A stretch of 64,000 nucleotides of DNA. Source: Arthrobacter sp. YD4. Its GTDB lineage: Bacteria; Actinomycetota; Actinomycetes; Actinomycetales; Micrococcaceae. Below, piece by piece: positions 35,921 to 44,236 of this stretch (position 1 is the stretch's first letter; the number at the start of each line of letters is the position of its first letter). A program made the translations under genes and the position numbers. The notes beneath the pieces were generated by a model, which saw only the letters and a program-made list of their open reading frames with translations, had not been told where the DNA came from and searched no databases. Location of the stretch: positions 124,001 through 188,000 of the forward strand of contig NZ_JAUHHD010000005.1 of NCBI RefSeq assembly GCF_030410515.1, read 5' to 3'.

Positions 35921-35933
35921 GTCACTCCCCCTG

Positions 35934-37223
35934 TCACCACAGTGACGGTAGGCTGCCGACCAGCCGTTCATACATAGCCAGCGCGGAGCCGTCGGTCAGC
36001 GAGGCCACCTGGTCGATGACGACCCGCAGCCGCGCGCCATCGTCGCCGGCGGCGCGCCAGTCCGCGGCGAACATCGGCTCGAGGTGCCGGTCGCCGGTGG
36101 CGTTCAACGCGGTCACCAGGGCGTGCAGGACCTCGCGCTGGCGTTCGTAGATCGGCTGCCGGTGTTCGGTGGTCATCACGAAGGTGGTGGCCAGGCCCTT
36201 CATCACCGCGATCTCCATCACGGTCTCGTCCGGGACAATCAGTTCGGCGTTGTAGCGGGTGAGGTTCTCCGGCCCGTACACGGCGCGGGTGGTCTCCAGG
36301 GCGCTCTGGCAGAACCTGCCGATGAGCTGGCTGGTCATGTCCTTCAGGGCCGCCATGGACTTGCGGCTGCCGTCGGCCTCGCGGACCCACACGCTGGTGG
36401 CCTCGAGGCGGGCCAGGGCGGCGTCGATCGCGGCCGGGTCGTTGTGCGGCAGGTACCACTGCTTGGCGTAGCCGACGACGCGGGCGCGGTGGTCCGGATT
36501 GTCCATCCAGCGCAGCTGGAAGTGCCCCGCGACGATCGCGTCCTCGACGTCGTGCACCGAGTACGAGATGTCGTCGGCCAGGTCCATGACCTGGGCCTCG
36601 AGGCAGGAGCGCCGCTCCGGGGCGCCCTCGCGGATCCAGTCGAAGATGGGCAGGTCGTCCTCGTAGGCGCCGAACTTGCTGGTGCGCTGGCCGTGGATGA
36701 CCGGCGCGTTTTCCGCCGACCAGGGGTACTTGGCGGCGGCGTCGAGGCTGGCCCGGGTGAGGTTGAGCCCGGCCGGGCGGCCGTCCGCGGCGAGGACCTT
36801 CGGTTCCAGCCGGGTCAGCAGGCGCAGGGTCTGGGCGTTGCCCTCGAAGCCGCCGATCGCGTGCGCCACCTCGTTCAGGGCGGACTCGCCGTTGTGCCCG
36901 AAGGGCGGGTGTCCCAGGTCGTGGCTGAGGCATGCGGTGTCCACGACGTCGGGATCGCAGCCCAGGGCGCGGCCCAGTTCGCGGCCCACTTGGGCGACCT
37001 CGAGGCTGTGCGTGAGCCGGGTTCGGACGAAGTCGTCGGTATCCGGGGCGACCACCTGGGTCTTGGCGCCGAGCCGGCGCAGCGCCGAGGAGTGCAGCAC
37101 CCGGGCGCGGTCCCGTTCGAAGTCGGACCGGTAGGTGCTCTTGGGCGGCTCCTCGACCCAGCGGGCGGTGTCGCTCTCCACGTAGCCGTCCAGCACCGGG
37201 GCGGCGGTCCGGGTCTCAGCCAC
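35934..37223 (-). CDS. dgt: Deoxyguanosinetriphosphate triphosphohydrolase-like HD protein
   Basis: A 429-residue HD-domain hydrolase that removes triphosphate from dNTPs. THSLEVAQVGRELG (about 71-84) and LSHDLGHPPFGHNGE (about 98-112) give the metal-binding His-Asp set; YDRxR-like RSDFERDRARVLHSSALRRL at the N-terminus is typical of the bacterial dGTPase type-2 family. The GTG start overlaps the dusB end by 8 bp. The order dusB-dgt-dnaG is common in actinobacteria and links dNTP control with replication priming. Confidence 0.93.
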   Translation of the reverse strand: MAETRTAAPVLDGYVESDTARWVEEPPKSTYRSDFERDRARVLHSSALRRLGAKTQVVAPDTDDFVRTRLTHSLEVAQVGRELGRALGCDPDVVDTACLSHDLGHPPFGHNGESALNEVAHAIGGFEGNAQTLRLLTRLEPKVLAADGRPAGLNLTRASLDAAAKYPWSAENAPVIHGQRTSKFGAYEDDLPIFDWIREGAPERRSCLEAQVMDLADDISYSVHDVEDAIVAGHFQLRWMDNPDHRARVVGYAKQWYLPHNDPAAIDAALARLEATSVWVREADGSRKSMAALKDMTSQLIGRFCQSALETTRAVYGPENLTRYNAELIVPDETVMEIAVMKGLATTFVMTTEHRQPIYERQREVLHALVTALNATGDRHLEPMFAADWRAAGDDGARLRVVIDQVASLTDGSALAMYERLVGSLPSLW

Positions 37224-38394
37224 CGGAGACGTCCAGTTCGGCGGCGGCGATCTCCTGGGACTGCTCCGCGTTCAGGCGGCGGTCCAGCAGCCAGTCCTTG
37301 GGCAGTGCGGGTTTCTTCGGCGAGCCGGCGCGGCCGCGGGGCCCCTCGGCGTCGACGCCCGGGTAGGGCGAGTCGAGGTCCAGCTCGTCCAGGGTGCCGC
37401 GGAGCACCTCCAGGCTGGTGACGAGGGCCAGCCGGTGGCGCAGGTCGCTGCCCACCACGTAGCCCTTGAGGTACCAGGCCATGTGCTTGCGGATCTCGCG
37501 CAGGGCCTTCCCCTCGTCACCGAAGGTCTCGACCATCAGTTCGGCGTGCCGGTAGATACCCTCGGCGACCTGCCGCAGTCCCGGCTTGTGCCGGACGTCG
37601 CTGCCCTCGAAGGCGGCCATCAGGTCGCCGAAGAGCCAGGGCCGGCCCTGGCACCCGCGGCCGACGACGACGCCGTCGACGCCGGTTTCCCGGACCATGC
37701 GGACGGCGTCCTCCGCGGACCAGATGTCGCCGTTGCCCAGGACGGGGATGTCCGGGAGGGCCTCGCGCAGCCGGGCGATGGCGGACCAGTCGGCCTGGCC
37801 GGAGTAGAACTGGGCGGCGGTGCGCCCGTGCAGGGCGACGGCGGCGACGCCCGAATCGCGGGCGATCCGGCCGGCGTCGAGGTAGGTCAGGTGGTCATCG
37901 TCGATGCCCTTGCGCATCTTGATGGTCAGCGGGATGTTGCCCTTGGAGGCTTCCTTGACGGCGGTCTGGACGATCGAGGTGAACAGGTCGATCTTCCAGG
38001 GCAGGGCGGAGCCGCCGCCGCGCCGGGTCACCTTGGGCACCGGGCAGCCGAAGTTGAGGTCGATGTGGTCCGCGCGGTCCTCCTCGACGAGCATCCGCAC
38101 GGCCGCGCCGACGGTGACCGGGTCCACGCCGTAGAGCTGGACGGAGCGGACCTTTTCGTCGTCGTCGTGGGAGATGATGCGCAGCGATTCGGGGGTGCGC
38201 TCGACGAGGGCACGGGAGGTGACCATCTCCGCGACGTAGAGGCCGCCGCCGTATTCACGGCAGAGCCTGCGGAAGGCGGAGTTGGTGATGCCTGCCATCG
38301 GGGCGAGGATCACGGGCGTGTCCACCGTGATCGGGCCCAGCTTCAGGGGCGGCAGTTCCAGCTTGGGGGCGGGAGGGGTTGCTACAACAGTCAC
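37216..38394 (-). CDS. dusB: tRNA-dihydrouridine synthase
   Basis: A 392-residue FMN enzyme that reduces uridines in tRNA D-loops. APMAGITNSAFRRLCRE (about 31-47) begins the barrel, and NFGCPVPKVTRRGGGSAL (about 118-135) has the catalytic Cys. The GNGDIW and VVGRGCQGRPW phosphate-binding loops follow. A C-terminal helical domain ends the chain. The GTG start is preceded by GACAAT and a 6-nt gap (GGAGGG), fitting a leaderless start better than a Shine-Dalgarno one. It is first of dusB-dgt-dnaG. Confidence 0.94.
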   Translation of the reverse strand: MTVVATPPAPKLELPPLKLGPITVDTPVILAPMAGITNSAFRRLCREYGGGLYVAEMVTSRALVERTPESLRIISHDDDEKVRSVQLYGVDPVTVGAAVRMLVEEDRADHIDLNFGCPVPKVTRRGGGSALPWKIDLFTSIVQTAVKEASKGNIPLTIKMRKGIDDDHLTYLDAGRIARDSGVAAVALHGRTAAQFYSGQADWSAIARLREALPDIPVLGNGDIWSAEDAVRMVRETGVDGVVVGRGCQGRPWLFGDLMAAFEGSDVRHKPGLRQVAEGIYRHAELMVETFGDEGKALREIRKHMAWYLKGYVVGSDLRHRLALVTSLEVLRGTLDELDLDSPYPGVDAEGPRGRAGSPKKPALPKDWLLDRRLNAEQSQEIAAAELDVSGG

Positions 38395-38400
38395 CCCTCC

Positions 38401-38406
38401 ATTGTC
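38401..38406 (-). promoter_or_regulatory. -10-like GACAAT, possible leaderless promoter of dusB
   Basis: On the minus strand GACAAT, 6 nt, then GTG 38394. Confidence 0.35.
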
Positions 38407-38441
38407 TCAAAGCCGGACAAATCGAGGCCGCGCCGTGCCCG

Positions 38442-39902
38442 CTATGTGGAAACCGGGGCCGCGCGCCGGCCCCGGCGCTTCTCCGGCGGGGCATCCGGAC
38501 CGGCGTCGACGGCCGGGGCCGGTTCCCGGCCGGCGGCGGGGCGCGGGTCCCGGTTGTCGGCGGGTCCCGGACTGCCTGCAACCGGCGCCGCGGGCCCGCC
38601 CGAACGGAGCCCGGTGGCCTTGACCACCAGCACGGCGATCAGGGTGGTCACGGGGATCGCCAGGACGAGCCCGATCGACCCGACCAGGGTGCGGACCACC
38701 TCTTCGGAGAGTTCGGCGCTGGTCAGTGCGTCCCCCAGCGGGCGCTCGTAGAGCATCACGATGATCAGGATGGGCAGCGCCGCGCCCGCATAGGCGAACG
38801 CGATGGTGTAGACGGTGGAGGCGATGTGGTCGCGGCCGATCCGCATGGCCGAGGCGAAGAGCTTCCGTGCCGAGGTCTCCGGTGCCAGTTCCCAGAGCTC
38901 CCAGACGGCGGAGGACTGGGTGATGGTGACGTCGTTGAGGACGCCGAGGCCGGAGATGATCAGCCCGCAGAGGATGATTCCGGAGATCGAGATGTGGTCC
39001 GAGACGTTGGCGAGCGTGGCGGCGTCGTGGTTCCCGACGCCGGCCAGGTTCGCCGCGTCCGTGGCCCAGGCTGCGAGCGCGGCGGTGATCGCCAGGCCGA
39101 AGATGGTGCCCAGCAGCGCCGTCGAGGTCCGGGCGGTGAACCCGTGCGCGAAGTAGAGCACCCCGATCATGATCACGGTGGATCCGACCAGGGCCAGCAG
39201 CAGCGGCGGTTTGCCCTCCACGAGGCCGGGCAGCATGAAGGAGACCAGCACCGCATAGGCACCCACGAGGCCGATGAGCGCCCGCAGTCCGCGCCAGCGG
39301 GCGACGGCGATCACGACGACGGCGTAGAGCACCGCGAGCAGGATGATCGGCAGGGTCCGGACGAAGTCGACGAAGACGAACGCCGGGGAGCCGCCGGCGT
39401 CGGCGCCCTGGACCCGGGAGAGGTTGAGGTAGCGAATGTTGTCGCCGACCTTGACGCCGTGGGACTTGGCGACGTCGGGGTTGATCACCACCTTGACCGG
39501 GTTGCCGCCCTGGTCCGGTTCCGTCCAGGCGAAGGTGCACTGCGAGCCCGTTCCCGGAGCTTGGGGCTGGGCGGACTGCCCGTCGGCGGGCTGGCCCTGC
39601 TGGGCCGGCTGCTGCCCCTGCGCTGGCGTTTGACCCTGTGTGGTGTCCATGCAGTTGCCCGTGACGACGCGCTGAATCTTCCCGGTGTCGAAGGTGACGC
39701 CGGGGGCGGCGGCGTAGGGGCTGGCGAGAGTGAGGCCTTCCTTGCTGCCCGAGGGCCAGAGGAGGATCATCGCCACGATGGTCAGGACGGTCAGTGGCGC
39801 CAGGACCGCGGCCAGGATCCAGTTGGCTTTCCGGCGCGCGGCGAGGGCACGGGGCGACGGCGGGTCGGCCGGGTGCGGGGCGTGCGAGTGTCCGGCGCCC
39901 AT
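38442..39902 (-). CDS. YibE/F-family membrane protein
   Basis: A 486-residue protein. One N-terminal helix (about 29-49) is followed by an extracytoplasmic region that carries a Gln/Pro/Gly-rich insertion (about 90-125, with repeats such as GQTPAQGQQPAQQGQPADGQ). About seven to eight more helices follow, beginning VRTLPIILLAVLYAVVVIAV. The YibE/F family is widespread in Gram-positives and its function is unknown; export of a small molecule or peptide has been suggested only by topology. The C-terminal 60 residues are Pro/Ala/Arg-rich. It stands alone, 47 bp upstream of dusB. Confidence 0.82.
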   Translation of the reverse strand: MGAGHSHAPHPADPPSPRALAARRKANWILAAVLAPLTVLTIVAMILLWPSGSKEGLTLASPYAAAPGVTFDTGKIQRVVTGNCMDTTQGQTPAQGQQPAQQGQPADGQSAQPQAPGTGSQCTFAWTEPDQGGNPVKVVINPDVAKSHGVKVGDNIRYLNLSRVQGADAGGSPAFVFVDFVRTLPIILLAVLYAVVVIAVARWRGLRALIGLVGAYAVLVSFMLPGLVEGKPPLLLALVGSTVIMIGVLYFAHGFTARTSTALLGTIFGLAITAALAAWATDAANLAGVGNHDAATLANVSDHISISGIILCGLIISGLGVLNDVTITQSSAVWELWELAPETSARKLFASAMRIGRDHIASTVYTIAFAYAGAALPILIIVMLYERPLGDALTSAELSEEVVRTLVGSIGLVLAIPVTTLIAVLVVKATGLRSGGPAAPVAGSPGPADNRDPRPAAGREPAPAVDAGPDAPPEKRRGRRAAPVST

Positions 39903-40026
39903 CAGCAGGTGATCTCCATGCCGAAAATCCTACGGGGAGAACGATGCCTCCCGGGCACGGTGGCACGGCGCACCCATCCCCGTCGTGGCGGGTTCCGAAT
40001 CACCGTGGGACATAAACTCGGCGTGC

Positions 40027-40053
40027 GGGAACTTCGCCCGCGGGCCCGGTGTT
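40027..40053 (+). promoter_or_regulatory. ECF-sigma-type promoter (GGGAACTT-N16-GTT)
   Basis: GGGAACTT (40027-40034), a 16-nt GC-rich spacer and GTT (40051-40053) match the SigE-type consensus of actinobacteria. Transcription would start near 40060, which supports GTG 40090 as the first codon of the hydrolase. The downstream genes form a coupled trio. Confidence 0.5.
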
Positions 40054-40089
40054 GGTATGGGCAGGACAAGCAGGGTGGAGGACACTATC

Positions 40090-40836
40090 GTGGCCAGGCG
40101 AATTGCAGACGAGCGCGAACACACGGGCCCGGGCCCGGAGGCCCGGGCGGAGCTGAGCGTCGCCGACGCCGAGGGGCAGACCCGCGGCGTCGCACTGGTG
40201 CTGCACGGTGGACGGGCGGACAGCTTCGACCAGGTCCGTGCCCGGCACCTCAGCCCGGCCCGGATGCTGCCCTTCGCCCAGGCCCTGCGCAGCCAGGGCG
40301 GACCGCATGGCCTGGCGGTCTGGACCATGCGGAACCGGTACCGCGGCTGGAACGGCCCGGACATGTCCCCCGTGCAGGACGCCCGCTGGGCCCTGTCGCA
40401 GATCGCGCGCGAACACCCGGGTGTCCCGGTCTTCCTGCTGGGCCACTCCATGGGCGGCCTCACGGCCCTCTGCGTCGCCGACGATCCGCAGGTTGCCGCC
40501 GTCGTCGCCCTCGCCCCCTGGCTGACCGACGCGACGCCGGTGGAGCGCGTGGCGGGCCGCCGCATCCTGATCGTCCACGGGGACGAGGACCGCTGGACCA
40601 GCCCGGTGAATTCCCTGGCCTACGCCCGCCGCGCGGAGGGGATCGCCGCCTCGATCGACTACGTCTCGCTCACCGGCGCCGGGCACTTCATGTTCCGCCG
40701 GGTGGGGCTCTGGAACTCCCTGGCCAACGGCTTCATCCTGGACTCCTTTGCCGCCAGCACCGGCGCCAGGCCTGCCGGAACCGATGCGCTCCGCCAGGTG
40801 CTGCCGGCCGCGGCTGCGCTGCCGGTGGTTCTCTAA
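40090..40836 (+). CDS. Alpha/beta hydrolase
   Basis: A 248-residue hydrolase. ALVLHGGRADSFDQ is the oxyanion-hole region, LLGHSMGGLTAL (about 116-127) holds the nucleophile Ser, IVHGDEDRWTSP gives the acidic residue and LTGAGHFMFR the catalytic His. No signal peptide. GTG 40090 is preceded by GGTGGAGG at 8 nt; ATG 40057 in the same frame would lie at or before the predicted transcription start. The stop overlaps the next start (TAATG), so it is co-translated with the DUF1295 and acyltransferase genes. Substrate unknown; an acyl ester is a fair guess from the neighbours. Confidence 0.85.
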   Translation: MARRIADEREHTGPGPEARAELSVADAEGQTRGVALVLHGGRADSFDQVRARHLSPARMLPFAQALRSQGGPHGLAVWTMRNRYRGWNGPDMSPVQDARWALSQIAREHPGVPVFLLGHSMGGLTALCVADDPQVAAVVALAPWLTDATPVERVAGRRILIVHGDEDRWTSPVNSLAYARRAEGIAASIDYVSLTGAGHFMFRRVGLWNSLANGFILDSFAASTGARPAGTDALRQVLPAAAALPVVL

Positions 40837-41687
40837 TGCGGGCTTTCCCGCCGCTGGACTTCCCGCTGGAGGCCTTCCTGGCCAGCCTTCCCTGGGCCGC
40901 GCTGGCCGTGGCGGCACTGCTGGCCGTGACCTTCGCCGTCGCCGTCCGGCAGCGCCGGCACTCGGTGATGGACGTGGTGTGGGGGCCCGGCTTCGTGGTC
41001 GTGGCGGCGGTGTCCTGGCTGCTCTCGGCCGGGCACGGCGACGGCGGCCGGCGCCTCCTGCTGCTGGTGCTCGTGGCAGTCTGGGGCCTGCGGCTGGGAG
41101 CGCACATCGGCGTCCGGGCGCGCGGCGGGCACGAGGACCCGCGCTACACCGCCATGCTCGACGGCGCGCCAGGCTCCCGGGATGTCTACGCCCTGCGCCG
41201 CGTCTACCTGCCCCAGGGCATCGTGCTCTTCTTCGTCTCCCTAACGCTGCAGGTGGGGATGTTCGCCACCGCTCCGCTGGGCTGGCTGGCGCTGGCCGGG
41301 GCTCTGCTGTGGGCCGTCGGCTTCGTCTTCGAAACCGTCGGCGACCGGCAGCTGGCGCAGTTCAAGGCCGATCCCGCCCGGCGCGGGACCGTTTTGGACA
41401 CCGGCCTCTGGCGCTACACCCGGCACCCGAACTACTTCGGTGACGCGGCCGTCTGGGCCGGCCTGTTCCTGGTGGCGGCGGACTCCTGGCCGGGCATCCT
41501 CACCGTCCTCTCCCCCGCCCTGATGATCTGGACCCTGGCCGGCAAGACCGGCAAACCGCTGACCGAGAAGGCCATGGCCGGCCGGCCGGGCTACAAGGAA
41601 TACCTCGAGGCGACCTCGGGCTTCCTGCCGTGGCCGCCGCGGACCCGCCGCGCCGCAACGGGCACGGGCACGGGTAGGGGGCAATAA
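40836..41687 (+). CDS. DUF1295 membrane protein (steroid 5-alpha-reductase/isoprenylcysteine methyltransferase fold)
   Basis: A 283-residue protein with about seven membrane helices. The block DTGLWRYTRHPNYFGDAAVW (about 188-207) is the diagnostic DUF1295 motif, shared in outline with methyltransferases and reductases that act on lipids. RRHSVMDVVWGPGF is a second family block near the N-terminus. The start shares a base with the hydrolase stop (TAATG), and the stop shares one with the acyltransferase start. The reaction is unknown. It may reduce or methylate a fatty-acyl or isoprenoid substrate handled by the flanking enzymes. Confidence 0.87.
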   Translation: MRAFPPLDFPLEAFLASLPWAALAVAALLAVTFAVAVRQRRHSVMDVVWGPGFVVVAAVSWLLSAGHGDGGRRLLLLVLVAVWGLRLGAHIGVRARGGHEDPRYTAMLDGAPGSRDVYALRRVYLPQGIVLFFVSLTLQVGMFATAPLGWLALAGALLWAVGFVFETVGDRQLAQFKADPARRGTVLDTGLWRYTRHPNYFGDAAVWAGLFLVAADSWPGILTVLSPALMIWTLAGKTGKPLTEKAMAGRPGYKEYLEATSGFLPWPPRTRRAATGTGTGRGQ

Positions 41688-42517
41688 TGGGACGGTTCCC
41701 GCACTGGCGTCCGGCGCCTAACGACCGCTTCTACCGCTCGATCGTGCGCACCGGGCAGGCCCTGCGCTGGTTGTTCCAGATCCGGATCATCGTCACGGGC
41801 CAGGAGCACCTGCCGGCCCCGGACCACCGCGGCACCGCCTCCCGCACCCCGGTTCCCGGCTCCGGGGCCGTCGTCGCGATCACCCACTTCGGGTACCTGG
41901 ACTTCGCCGCCGCCGAACTGCTGCTCTGGGCCCGCAACAGGGCGCAGATGCGCTTCCTCATCACCCAGGGCGCGGCTGACCACTGGTTCGCCGGCCCCGC
42001 CGTGAGCGCCGCCGGGCACGTCATCGTCGGCTACGAGACCGGCTCACACGCCTACGACGCCGCCGTGCAGAAACTCCGCGCCGGCGAGTACGTGGCGATC
42101 CTGCCCGAGGCCGGCGTCAGCCGCAGCTTCAAGGTCCGCGAATGCAAGACCGGCGCGGTGCGGATGGCCGCCGAGGCGGGTGTCCCCATCATCCCGGTCT
42201 CGGTCTGGGGCGCGCACCGGATCATGACCCGGCACCACGGCTTCTCGCCGCTGCGGGCCTGGCGCGCCCCCGTGCGGGTCCATGTGGGCGAACCCCTCGC
42301 TCCCGGGCCGGGGGTCGACGTCGCCGCCGCCACCGAGGCGCTGCGGACGACACTCCAGGACGGGATCGACGTCGCCATGGCCGACTTTCCGCTCCGCCCT
42401 GCGCCCGGGGCCTGGTGGATGCCTGCCGACCACGGCGGCGGCGCTCCCACGGAGGAACAGCGGCGCCGGCTGGACGAGGCCGAGGGTCCCCGCCGCGCCC
42501 GCGCCCGCCGCCGCTGA
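41687..42517 (+). CDS. 1-acylglycerol-3-phosphate acyltransferase-like protein (PlsC family)
   Basis: A 276-residue acyltransferase. The His-x4-Asp catalytic motif is THFGYLDFA (about 66-74) and the phosphate-binding block is LPEAGVSRSF (about 138-147), where the usual Glu-Gly-Thr is Glu-Ala-Gly; this variant suggests an acceptor other than lysophosphatidate. One hydrophobic N-terminal segment can anchor it to the membrane. The last 25 residues are Arg-rich and disordered, and the coding 3' end merges into a short repeated sequence. It is last of the coupled hydrolase-DUF1295-acyltransferase trio. Confidence 0.87.
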   Translation: MGRFPHWRPAPNDRFYRSIVRTGQALRWLFQIRIIVTGQEHLPAPDHRGTASRTPVPGSGAVVAITHFGYLDFAAAELLLWARNRAQMRFLITQGAADHWFAGPAVSAAGHVIVGYETGSHAYDAAVQKLRAGEYVAILPEAGVSRSFKVRECKTGAVRMAAEAGVPIIPVSVWGAHRIMTRHHGFSPLRAWRAPVRVHVGEPLAPGPGVDVAAATEALRTTLQDGIDVAMADFPLRPAPGAWWMPADHGGGAPTEEQRRRLDEAEGPRRARARRR

Positions 42518-42559
42518 GCTCCGCCACTGGGCTCCGCCGCTGAGCTTCTCCGCCGCTGA
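42508..42559. repeat. Short repeats at the acyltransferase stop codon
   Basis: CCGCCGCTGAGCT at 42508-42520 recurs at 42534-42546 (26-bp period), with a shortened copy at 42550-42559. The first copy contains the stop codon of the acyltransferase gene. Confidence 0.55.
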
Positions 42560-42656
42560 CCGCCGCAGACCGACCGCTCGGCGCTCCGCCGCCCGCCTGA
42601 GAGCCTGGGCCGGGCCAACACGCGCCGATGAACCCGGGCCGGGGCGGGGCGCTGGC

Positions 42657-42662
42657 TAAACT
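42657..42662 (+). promoter_or_regulatory. -10 element TAAACT upstream of the fatty-acid transporter gene
   Basis: TAAACT lies 44 nt before GTG 42706. The leader contains CTCCAT (42661-42666), complementary to ATGGAG (42687-42692) at the Shine-Dalgarno, so a small hairpin could limit translation. Confidence 0.4.
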
Positions 42663-42705
42663 CCATCGGGTAGAAAAACGCACTCAATGGAGAGGTATAC
42701 CCCCG

Positions 42706-44154
42706 GTGGCAAACACAGCCCTGACCACAAGCACTATCGGCGAGGAACGCGGTCTCGCCCGGATCGCCCAACGGATGGCCGCCTGGACGGAGAAGTGGTT
42801 CCCGGACGCCTACATCTTCGCCCTCGCCGGGGTCATCATCATCGCCCTTGCCGCTCTCGCCATCGGCGCCTCCCCGCAGTCGATCGCCGACTCCTTCGGC
42901 AACGGCTTCTGGGACCTGACCGCCTTCACCCTGCAGATGGCCATGGTGGTCCTCACCGGCTACGTCGTGGCAACGTCCCCTCCGGTGGCGCGCCTGATCA
43001 ACCGCCTGGCCATGGTCCCGGCCACCGCGCGCACCGCCGTCAGCTTCGTGGCCCTGATGTCCATGTCCGTGTCCTTCCTCAACTGGGGCCTGAGCCTGAT
43101 CTTCGGCGGCCTGCTAGCCCGCGCCATCGCCCGCCGCAAGGACCTCACCGTCGACTACCGGGCCCTCGGCGCGGCCGCGTTCATGGGCCTCGGCGCCGTC
43201 TGGGCCCTCGGACTGTCCTCCTCCGCCGCCCAGCTGCAGGCCACCCCGGCCTCGCTGCCGCCGGCGCTGCTGAAGATCACCGGCGTCCTGGACTTCGGCA
43301 CCACCATCTTCACCTGGCAGTCGCTGCTGACCCTGGCCATCCTGATGCTGCTGACCACCGTGATCGCGCACTTCTCCGCCCCGCAGGGCGGCTCGATCCG
43401 CACCGCGCAGGACCTGGGCGTGGACCTCGACGACGCCCCGACCGAGCCGGCGCCCCGGTCCCGGCCGGGTGAATGGCTCGAATACAGCCGGATCCTGCCG
43501 ATCCTGGCCGGGCTCCTGACTTTGGGTTGGCTGGTCTCCCAGTTCCTGACCAAGCCGTTCCTGTCCGTGGTCAGCAGCCTCAACGGCTACCTGCTGGTCT
43601 TCCTCATCCTGGGCCTGGTGCTGCACGGCACGCCGCGGAACTTCCTGCAGGCAGTCACCAAGGCCGTCCCGGCCACCGCCGGCATCCTGGTCCAGTTCCC
43701 GCTCTACGCCGCGATGGCCGCGATCCTGACCAAGGCCACCGGTGCCGGCGGCATGACCATCTCCGGACATCTGGCCGAATTCTTCGCCCAGATCGGCAGC
43801 GGCGGCGGGTTCGCCGTCGTCATTGCCCTCTACACCGCGGTGCTGGGCCTGCTGGTCCCTTCCGGCGGCGGCAAGTGGCTGGTGGAGGCCCCGTACGTGA
43901 TGCAGTCCGCCACGGACGTGCAAATGAACCTGGGCTGGACGGTGCAGATCTACAACATCGCCGAGGCGCTGCCCAACCTGGTCAACCCGTTCTTCATGCT
44001 GCCGTTGCTCGCGGTGCTGAAGCTGCGGGCCCGGGACCTGGTGGGCTTCACCTTCCTGCAGTTCCTCTTCCACCTCCCGGTGGTGCTCCTGCTGGTCTGG
44101 CTGCTGGGCATGACCTTCGACTTCGTCCCGCCGGTAATTCCTTCGGGAAAGTAG
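42706..44154 (+). CDS. Short-chain fatty acid transporter, AtoE/TIGR00366 type
   Basis: A 482-residue membrane protein with about 12-14 helices. RMAAWTEKWFPDAYIFAL (about 22-39) and the SFLNWGLSLIFGGLLARAIA block (about 124-143) are typical of AtoE-like permeases, which take up acetoacetate, butyrate and related acids. GPSGGGKW-like PSGGGKWLVEAP (about 386-397) is another family motif. The GTG start has GGAGAGG about 10 nt upstream. It stands alone with its own -10 and terminator. Uptake of acetoacetate or butyrate would feed the scoAB route at the left of the window. Confidence 0.87.
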   Translation: MANTALTTSTIGEERGLARIAQRMAAWTEKWFPDAYIFALAGVIIIALAALAIGASPQSIADSFGNGFWDLTAFTLQMAMVVLTGYVVATSPPVARLINRLAMVPATARTAVSFVALMSMSVSFLNWGLSLIFGGLLARAIARRKDLTVDYRALGAAAFMGLGAVWALGLSSSAAQLQATPASLPPALLKITGVLDFGTTIFTWQSLLTLAILMLLTTVIAHFSAPQGGSIRTAQDLGVDLDDAPTEPAPRSRPGEWLEYSRILPILAGLLTLGWLVSQFLTKPFLSVVSSLNGYLLVFLILGLVLHGTPRNFLQAVTKAVPATAGILVQFPLYAAMAAILTKATGAGGMTISGHLAEFFAQIGSGGGFAVVIALYTAVLGLLVPSGGGKWLVEAPYVMQSATDVQMNLGWTVQIYNIAEALPNLVNPFFMLPLLAVLKLRARDLVGFTFLQFLFHLPVVLLLVWLLGMTFDFVPPVIPSGK

Positions 44155-44177
44155 CGGGTAAGTAGCCCTTAACCCAA

Positions 44178-44228
44178 CTGACCCGCAGCCGTTGTCATCA
44201 TGACAACAGCTGCGGGTCAGTGTGTTTT
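44178..44228 (+). terminator. Terminator after the fatty-acid transporter gene
   Basis: CTGACCCGCAGC pairs with GCTGCGGGTCAG, and an inner GTTGTCA-TCA-TGACAAC stem caps it; TGTGTTTT follows. It may also serve the opposing glyS-GNAT transcript. Confidence 0.85.
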
Positions 44229-44236
44229 AAGGCGGC

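Noticed and set aside
38379..41687. A 1102-codon open frame on the plus strand
   Set aside because: Only its last 284 codons (from 40836) are a real gene, the DUF1295 protein. The rest is the antisense of YibE/F and an off-frame reading of the hydrolase, kept open by high GC.
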